A DNA stretch of 64,000 nt from Streptomyces aurantiogriseus (GTDB lineage: Bacteria > Actinomycetota > Actinomycetes > Streptomycetales > Streptomycetaceae). Numbering within the stretch: position 1 is the stretch's first letter; every line of letters begins with the position of its first letter. The stretch covers positions 62,001 through 126,000 of the forward strand of contig NZ_BMSX01000007.1 of assembly GCF_014649375.1 (NCBI RefSeq), read 5' to 3'. This document shows, one piece after another, positions 60,425 through 64,000 of this stretch. The notes beneath the pieces were generated by a model. That model saw nothing but the letters and a program-made list of their open reading frames with translations, was not told where the DNA came from and searched no databases. The translations under genes and the position numbers were made by a program.

Positions 60425-60899
60425 GGCTTCTCCTCAGGTGGGCACGGAGCAGTTCACGGGCCGCGTGGAGGTCGGCCTTGACGGTGCCTTCCCTGCGTCC
60501 GGTCAGCACGGACACCTCCCGGATCGGCATGTCGGCGTAGTAGTGCAGCAGGATGGGCACGCGCAGCCGTTCCGGCAGCGACTGCACGAGCAGCCGGACC
60601 GAGGGGTCGGCCGGTTCGGCGGGCGGGCTCACGGCGGCCTCGACGGTGGCCCGGCGCACGGCGTTGCGCTCGCGCTCCGTCTTGCGCCAGTGGTCGCGGA
60701 CGAGGTTGGCCGCGGTGACATAGAGGAAACCACGCGGTTCGGCCACCGCCGTCCAGCGGGCCCACAGGCGGGTGAACGCCTCCGAGGCGATCTCGTGGGC
60801 CGTCTCGTCGTCGTCGACGAGACGGCGGCACCAGCCGGCGAGGCGCGGATAGAGGGCGGCGAACAGCTCGGCCGCCGCCCGCTCGCGGGATCGTTTCAC
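60408..60899 (-). CDS. ECF-type RNA polymerase sigma factor
   Basis: 163 residues with region 2 (about 8-75, including LFAALYPRLAGWCRRL and FLYVTAANLVRDHWRK) and region 4 (about 105-155, REVSVLTGRREGTVKADLHAAREL). It resembles the SigE-like actinobacterial subgroup. The GTG start overlaps the sortase stop (GTGA) and its end overlaps the membrane-protein gene, so all are coupled. A candidate ECF promoter lies before the first gene of the operon, which would allow autoregulation. Confidence 0.9.
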   Translation of the reverse strand: MKRSRERAAAELFAALYPRLAGWCRRLVDDDETAHEIASEAFTRLWARWTAVAEPRGFLYVTAANLVRDHWRKTERERNAVRRATVEAAVSPPAEPADPSVRLLVQSLPERLRVPILLHYYADMPIREVSVLTGRREGTVKADLHAARELLRAHLRRSLDHTR

Positions 60900-61549
60900 C
60901 GTTCTCCTGCAGAGCTCTGCGCCGAGGCCGACGCGGCGAAGACGATCACGTTGTCGCGGTACTCCTCGCCGTCACGGGGACCGCCGCACGTGATGAGACG
61001 CAGCTCGGGCCGGTCCACGTTCCCGTAGACGGCCTCCGTCGGGAAGTCGGCCTTGGCGACCGTACGGACCTCGGTGACGGCGAACTCCTCCGCCGTGCCG
61101 TTCTCCAGGCGCGCGACGACCCGGTCGCCCCGACGCAGCCGGTCGAGGCGGCGGAAGACGCCGTCGCCGTACCGGCCGACCGTGACATGACCGAGGATCA
61201 CCGACGGCCCGGTCCGCCCCGGTGCCGGCGAGTGCCGGTACCAGCCCGCACGGTCGTCGGCCGCGATCGGGGGCACCTCCACGCTGCCGTCCGGGGCGAG
61301 CCCGAGCTGCATGACGGGCGTGTCGACACCGATGGCCGGGATCTCCAACCGGACGGGCACCGAAGGCGCCGCCGCCGCGGAGGGCGCGGAGCCGGGCGAG
61401 GCCGTGGAGGGCGAACCGGGCGTACCAGGCGTACCGGCCGGCCGGGCATTCCCGTCCTGCCCGGCCGACGAGCCCCCGCACCCCGCGAGCAGTGCCGCCG
61501 TGGCCGCCGTGGCCGCGGTGACGAACGCGCGCCTGGAGAGCGAGGTCAT
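60896..61549 (-). CDS. Sortase, predicted lipoprotein (class E/F type)
   Basis: 217-residue cysteine transpeptidase that should attach surface proteins to the cell wall. The catalytic triad is H121 in ILGHVTVG, C188 in LITCGG and R198 in EEYRDN. The N-terminus has SRRAFVTA (Tat-like) and lipobox LLAGC (Cys24) instead of a plain membrane anchor. It overlaps the upstream surface-protein gene (ATGA), which ends in a sorting signal and is its likely substrate. Confidence 0.88.
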   Translation of the reverse strand: MTSLSRRAFVTAATAATAALLAGCGGSSAGQDGNARPAGTPGTPGSPSTASPGSAPSAAAAPSVPVRLEIPAIGVDTPVMQLGLAPDGSVEVPPIAADDRAGWYRHSPAPGRTGPSVILGHVTVGRYGDGVFRRLDRLRRGDRVVARLENGTAEEFAVTEVRTVAKADFPTEAVYGNVDRPELRLITCGGPRDGEEYRDNVIVFAASASAQSSAGER

Positions 61550-61896
61550 GCCCCGGTCGCCGCCCGCCGACGGCGGACGAGGACGATCGCCACGCCGGCC
61601 GCGCCGAACACCGCGGCGGCTCCCCCGCCGATCATCGCGCCGTCGTTCCCGGACTCGGCCGCCTCGCCCGTGTCGGGCGCCCCGCTCGGCACGACGGTGA
61701 CCTGGTCCTCCGGAGCCGGAACGCTGGTCGGGGCGGTGCTGGGCACCGGCGTCGCCTCGGCGACGGCGGTCGGCGCCGACTCCGCGGGCAGGGTCGGGGA
61801 CGGGACCGGCGTCGCCTCGTCGGCGGAGGCGGGCACCGTGGCCGCCAGCACGGCGGTGCAGGCAAGTGCCAGGGCACTGAGGACAGTTCGGCGCAT
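61546..61896 (-). CDS. Small surface protein with a C-terminal sorting signal
   Basis: 116 residues: a Sec signal peptide ending near ASA at residue 25, a Pro/Thr/Ser/Val-rich stalk with two similar EATPVPSP/EATPVPST units, then the sorting signal APDTG, a Gly/Ala-rich helix (about 87-107) and a VRRRRA tail. It is directly coupled to the sortase gene. The motif APDTG differs from LPxTG and from the LAxTG usually noted for Streptomyces class E sortases. There is no enzymatic domain; it may be a spacer or structural wall protein. Confidence 0.8.
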   Translation of the reverse strand: MRRTVLSALALACTAVLAATVPASADEATPVPSPTLPAESAPTAVAEATPVPSTAPTSVPAPEDQVTVVPSGAPDTGEAAESGNDGAMIGGGAAAVFGAAGVAIVLVRRRRAATGA

Positions 61897-61971
61897 GAAT
61901 CGCTCTCTTTCGCTCTGTCGGTCCGCCCGCCCGGGGGAACTCCACGGGCTGTGTGACGGATCGAGCGAAGA

Positions 61972-61995
61972 GACGACCGGGCGTGGGGGCGGGTT
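61972..61995 (-). promoter_or_regulatory. Candidate ECF-sigma promoter of the sortase operon
   Basis: On the minus strand AAC (61995-61993), a 17-base spacer and CGTC (61975-61972) match the AAC/CGTC pattern of ECF promoters. Transcription would begin about 70 bases before the surface-protein start. Confidence 0.45.
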
Positions 61996-62114
61996 GTAAA
62001 GAGATGGCAAAGCCGAGGCCGGGGGATCCTGCCGGCGGCCGACGGCTACAGTCGGCGCCCGTCGACGTCGCCGGCCCGCGGTGACGTCCAAGGTGACACC
62101 CGAGGGGAGCCGCC

Positions 62115-63068
62115 ATGCCGTCCTACAGCCTCGCGAACCGGTTGGTCATCGGAATCGCCTCCAGCGCCCTGTTCGACCTGAAGGAGTCCGATGCCGTCTT
62201 CCGGAGGGAAGGCGAGGAGAGCTACCGCGCCTACCAGCGGGAGAACCTGGACAACACCCTCCGACCCGGAGTCGCGTTTCCCTTCATTCGCCGCATCCTG
62301 TCGCTGAACGACCTGAACCCCGCGGGCGACCCGCTGGTCGAAGTGATCATCCTCTCCCGCAACGACCCCGACACGGGACTCCGGGTCATGCGGTCCATCA
62401 AGGCCCATGAACTCCCCATAAGTCGTGCCGTCTTCATGCAGGGCCGGGCGCCGTACCGGTTCATGCGCGCACTGCACATGTCCCTGTTCCTGTCCGCGGA
62501 CGAGAACGACGTCCGGGAGGCCGTGGCCTCGGGCCTGCCGGCGGGCCGGGTCCTCGGCTCCGCGGTGGCCGACGACCCCGCGGACAGAGAGCTGCGGATC
62601 GCCTTCGACTTCGACGGCGTCCTCGCCGGCGACGAGTCGGAGCGCGTGTACCAGCAGGACGGCCTGGAGGGCTTCCGCGCCCATGAAGCCCTCAACGTGA
62701 CCACCCCTCATGACGCCGGCCCGCTCCGGGACTTCCTGAGCGAGGTCAACAAGCTGCAACGGAGGGAGGAGGAACGGCGCCGGGAGGACGAGGACTACGC
62801 GATCCGCGTCCACGTCTCCATCGTCACGGCCCGCAACGCGCCCGCCCACGAACGAGCCGTACTGAGCCTCAACAACTGGGGCGTGACCGTCAACGACGCC
62901 TTCTTCCTCGGCGGCGTCGACAAGAGCTCGATCATGGACGTGCTGAAGCCCCACATCTTCTTCGACGACCAGGAGAGCCACCTCGAAGGCACCTCCCGGA
63001 CGACGCCGAGCGTCCATATTCCGTTCGGGGTGGTGAACCAGGGGGAGTTGCCCGGAGGGCCGCAGTAG
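62115..63068 (+). CDS. Cytosolic 5'-nucleotidase (cN-I family)
   Basis: 317 residues. HAD-like nucleotidase related to eukaryotic cN-I: SSALFDLKESDAVF at the start and the central IAFDFDGVLAGDESE, with the nucleophile Asp in DFDGV, are characteristic, as are VSIVTARNAPAHERA and IFFDDQESH later. It should dephosphorylate AMP, IMP or deoxy-monophosphates. ATG 62115 has GGGGAG upstream. It stands alone, divergent from the sortase operon. Nucleotidases of this kind can control nucleotide signals, but nothing here shows that. Confidence 0.87.
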   Translation: MPSYSLANRLVIGIASSALFDLKESDAVFRREGEESYRAYQRENLDNTLRPGVAFPFIRRILSLNDLNPAGDPLVEVIILSRNDPDTGLRVMRSIKAHELPISRAVFMQGRAPYRFMRALHMSLFLSADENDVREAVASGLPAGRVLGSAVADDPADRELRIAFDFDGVLAGDESERVYQQDGLEGFRAHEALNVTTPHDAGPLRDFLSEVNKLQRREEERRREDEDYAIRVHVSIVTARNAPAHERAVLSLNNWGVTVNDAFFLGGVDKSSIMDVLKPHIFFDDQESHLEGTSRTTPSVHIPFGVVNQGELPGGPQ

Positions 63069-63102
63069 CGGCCGTCAGCGGACGACCGTCACTGGACGAC
63101 CG

Positions 63103-63933
63103 TCAGTGGACGACGGACACGATCCGGCAGGCGGCTTCGGCCAGCCGGCGCTCTCCGTCGACGCGGGCGCGGGTGAGGGCGGTGCCGGGATCGATGCCCC
63201 GCGTGCACAGTCGCCAGGCGGTCTCCGGGTCCAGCCTCACGGAGGCGGCCGGACGGCCGCCGGGCGCCTCGGCCAGCGACCAGCGGCCGGCAAGGGCGGT
63301 CACGGTCCAGGTGCCGCCGGCCGGCTCGTCGACGAGCACCTGGAGTTGTGTCCCGACGGGCGCGGTCGTGTGGCGCAGGGTGTGGGGCAGGGCCCGCATG
63401 AAGGTGTCCAGGACCGTGGACAGGGCCCGGGGCTCCGGGTCGGTGTCCCGGCCGGTGGCGTGGCGGATCTGCTGACGGTGCGTCCAGTACTCGGTGAACT
63501 CCCGTGCCACGTCCAGCCACTGGGGCGCCGGGTCCGCTCCGGCCCAGGACACCCCCAGGGCCGTCGCGGTGGGGTCCGCGCCCTCGAACCGGCGGGCGAC
63601 CTCGGCCCCGTCCCGTTCCAGTGCCTCGACGAGGTCGGCCGGGCCGAGACCGGCGTGGAGGTCGACCCATTCCTGGTTGACACGGTGGATGAACGCCTCC
63701 AGCGTCTCCCCGGGCGCCGGCGCACGCCGCATTCCGTCTCCGCGCCGGCCGAGACGGCCGCGGTAGTCACCGAGGACGTGCACGGCGAGATCGCGCACGC
63801 TCCACCCCGGGACCGCGGTCCTGTCCCATTCGGCGCGCCGCAGACCCCGGAGCAGTTCGAGGAGCGACGCCAGTTCCGCCCCGAACAGCGGGCGGGCGTC
63901 GATCGGCTCGCCCAGCCAGGAGAAGTCGTCCAC
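63103..63933 (-). CDS. DinB/maleylpyruvate-isomerase-fold protein, probably mycothiol-dependent
   Basis: 276 residues. The N-terminal four-helix DinB-like domain (about 10-165) has the WSVRDLAVHVLGDY motif whose His, with H135-x3-H-like residues in FTEYWTHRQQIRHATG, would bind metal. The C-terminal alpha/beta domain with PAASVRLDPETAWRLCTRG is usual for the actinobacterial group. Members use mycothiol for isomerase or detoxification reactions; the substrate is unknown. The GTG start at 63933 lacks a clear ribosome site, and the region beyond is too short to judge. Confidence 0.82.
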   Translation of the reverse strand: MDDFSWLGEPIDARPLFGAELASLLELLRGLRRAEWDRTAVPGWSVRDLAVHVLGDYRGRLGRRGDGMRRAPAPGETLEAFIHRVNQEWVDLHAGLGPADLVEALERDGAEVARRFEGADPTATALGVSWAGADPAPQWLDVAREFTEYWTHRQQIRHATGRDTDPEPRALSTVLDTFMRALPHTLRHTTAPVGTQLQVLVDEPAGGTWTVTALAGRWSLAEAPGGRPAASVRLDPETAWRLCTRGIDPGTALTRARVDGERRLAEAACRIVSVVH

Positions 63934-64000
63934 GGCGTCGAGTGTGACCGCGGTTGCCAGGTGACACCAGCTGCGCCTCGGCCAGGGTGCGGCCGGAGTC

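Overview
The window is high-GC actinobacterial chromosome, almost certainly Streptomyces. The signs are the very high GC content with strong third-position bias, frequent GTG and TTG starts, Tat and lipoprotein exporters, a CUT1 sugar importer without its own ATPase, many ECF sigma factors, and the dxr / M50 protease / ispG cluster. Names rest on recognising motifs by eye. No database search was run.

Layout. (1) 1-6.2 kb: the dxr - site-2 protease - ispG cluster of the MEP isoprenoid pathway, plus a long acyl-CoA dehydrogenase. (2) 6.3-25.1 kb: what looks like a complete xyloglucan utilisation locus. It has two secreted GH12 endoglucanases, a secreted GH74 xyloglucanase, a CUT1 ABC importer (lipoprotein and two permeases), and signal-less GH31, GH42, GH95 and GH3 enzymes expected to strip xylose, galactose, fucose and glucose from imported oligosaccharides. 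A LacI-family regulator sits in it, and a shared 14-18 bp palindrome (core TCGAAGCGCTTCGA) occurs at four places in its two main control regions. (3) 25.2-42 kb: a polyamine/GABA locus. It contains aldehyde dehydrogenase-potDABC-oxidase as one operon, then gabT, a second aldehyde dehydrogenase and a PucR-type regulator, interrupted by a PAP2 phosphatase and a membrane VirD4/TraG-like ATPase.

(4) 42-49.6 kb: a NADAR protein, an adenosine-deaminase-family enzyme that may be the aminofutalosine deaminase of menaquinone synthesis, a phosphodiesterase, an ECF sigma factor fused to a zinc-binding motif, membrane helices and an outer domain, and a secreted serine hydrolase. (5) 49.7-56.9 kb: a 1,933-residue TIR - degenerate phosphoesterase - NACHT - pentapeptide - WD40 protein, divergent from an SLC13/ArsB-like transporter. 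It is the best candidate for an immune or conflict protein here. (6) 57.3-64 kb: an unexplained three-gene cassette (membrane protein, cupin-like protein, inositol-monophosphatase-family protein), a four-gene operon (surface protein - sortase - ECF sigma - membrane protein), a cytosolic 5'-nucleotidase and a DinB/maleylpyruvate-isomerase-fold protein.

The most striking non-coding feature is a 134-bp palindromic element. It is present twice, in inverted orientation, 9.8 kb apart (33964-34097 and 43797-43930), with only two mismatches. Both copies border related G-rich repeats, and one lies just after what looks like the first codons of a lost gene. No rRNA, tRNA, CRISPR array or insertion sequence was recognised.
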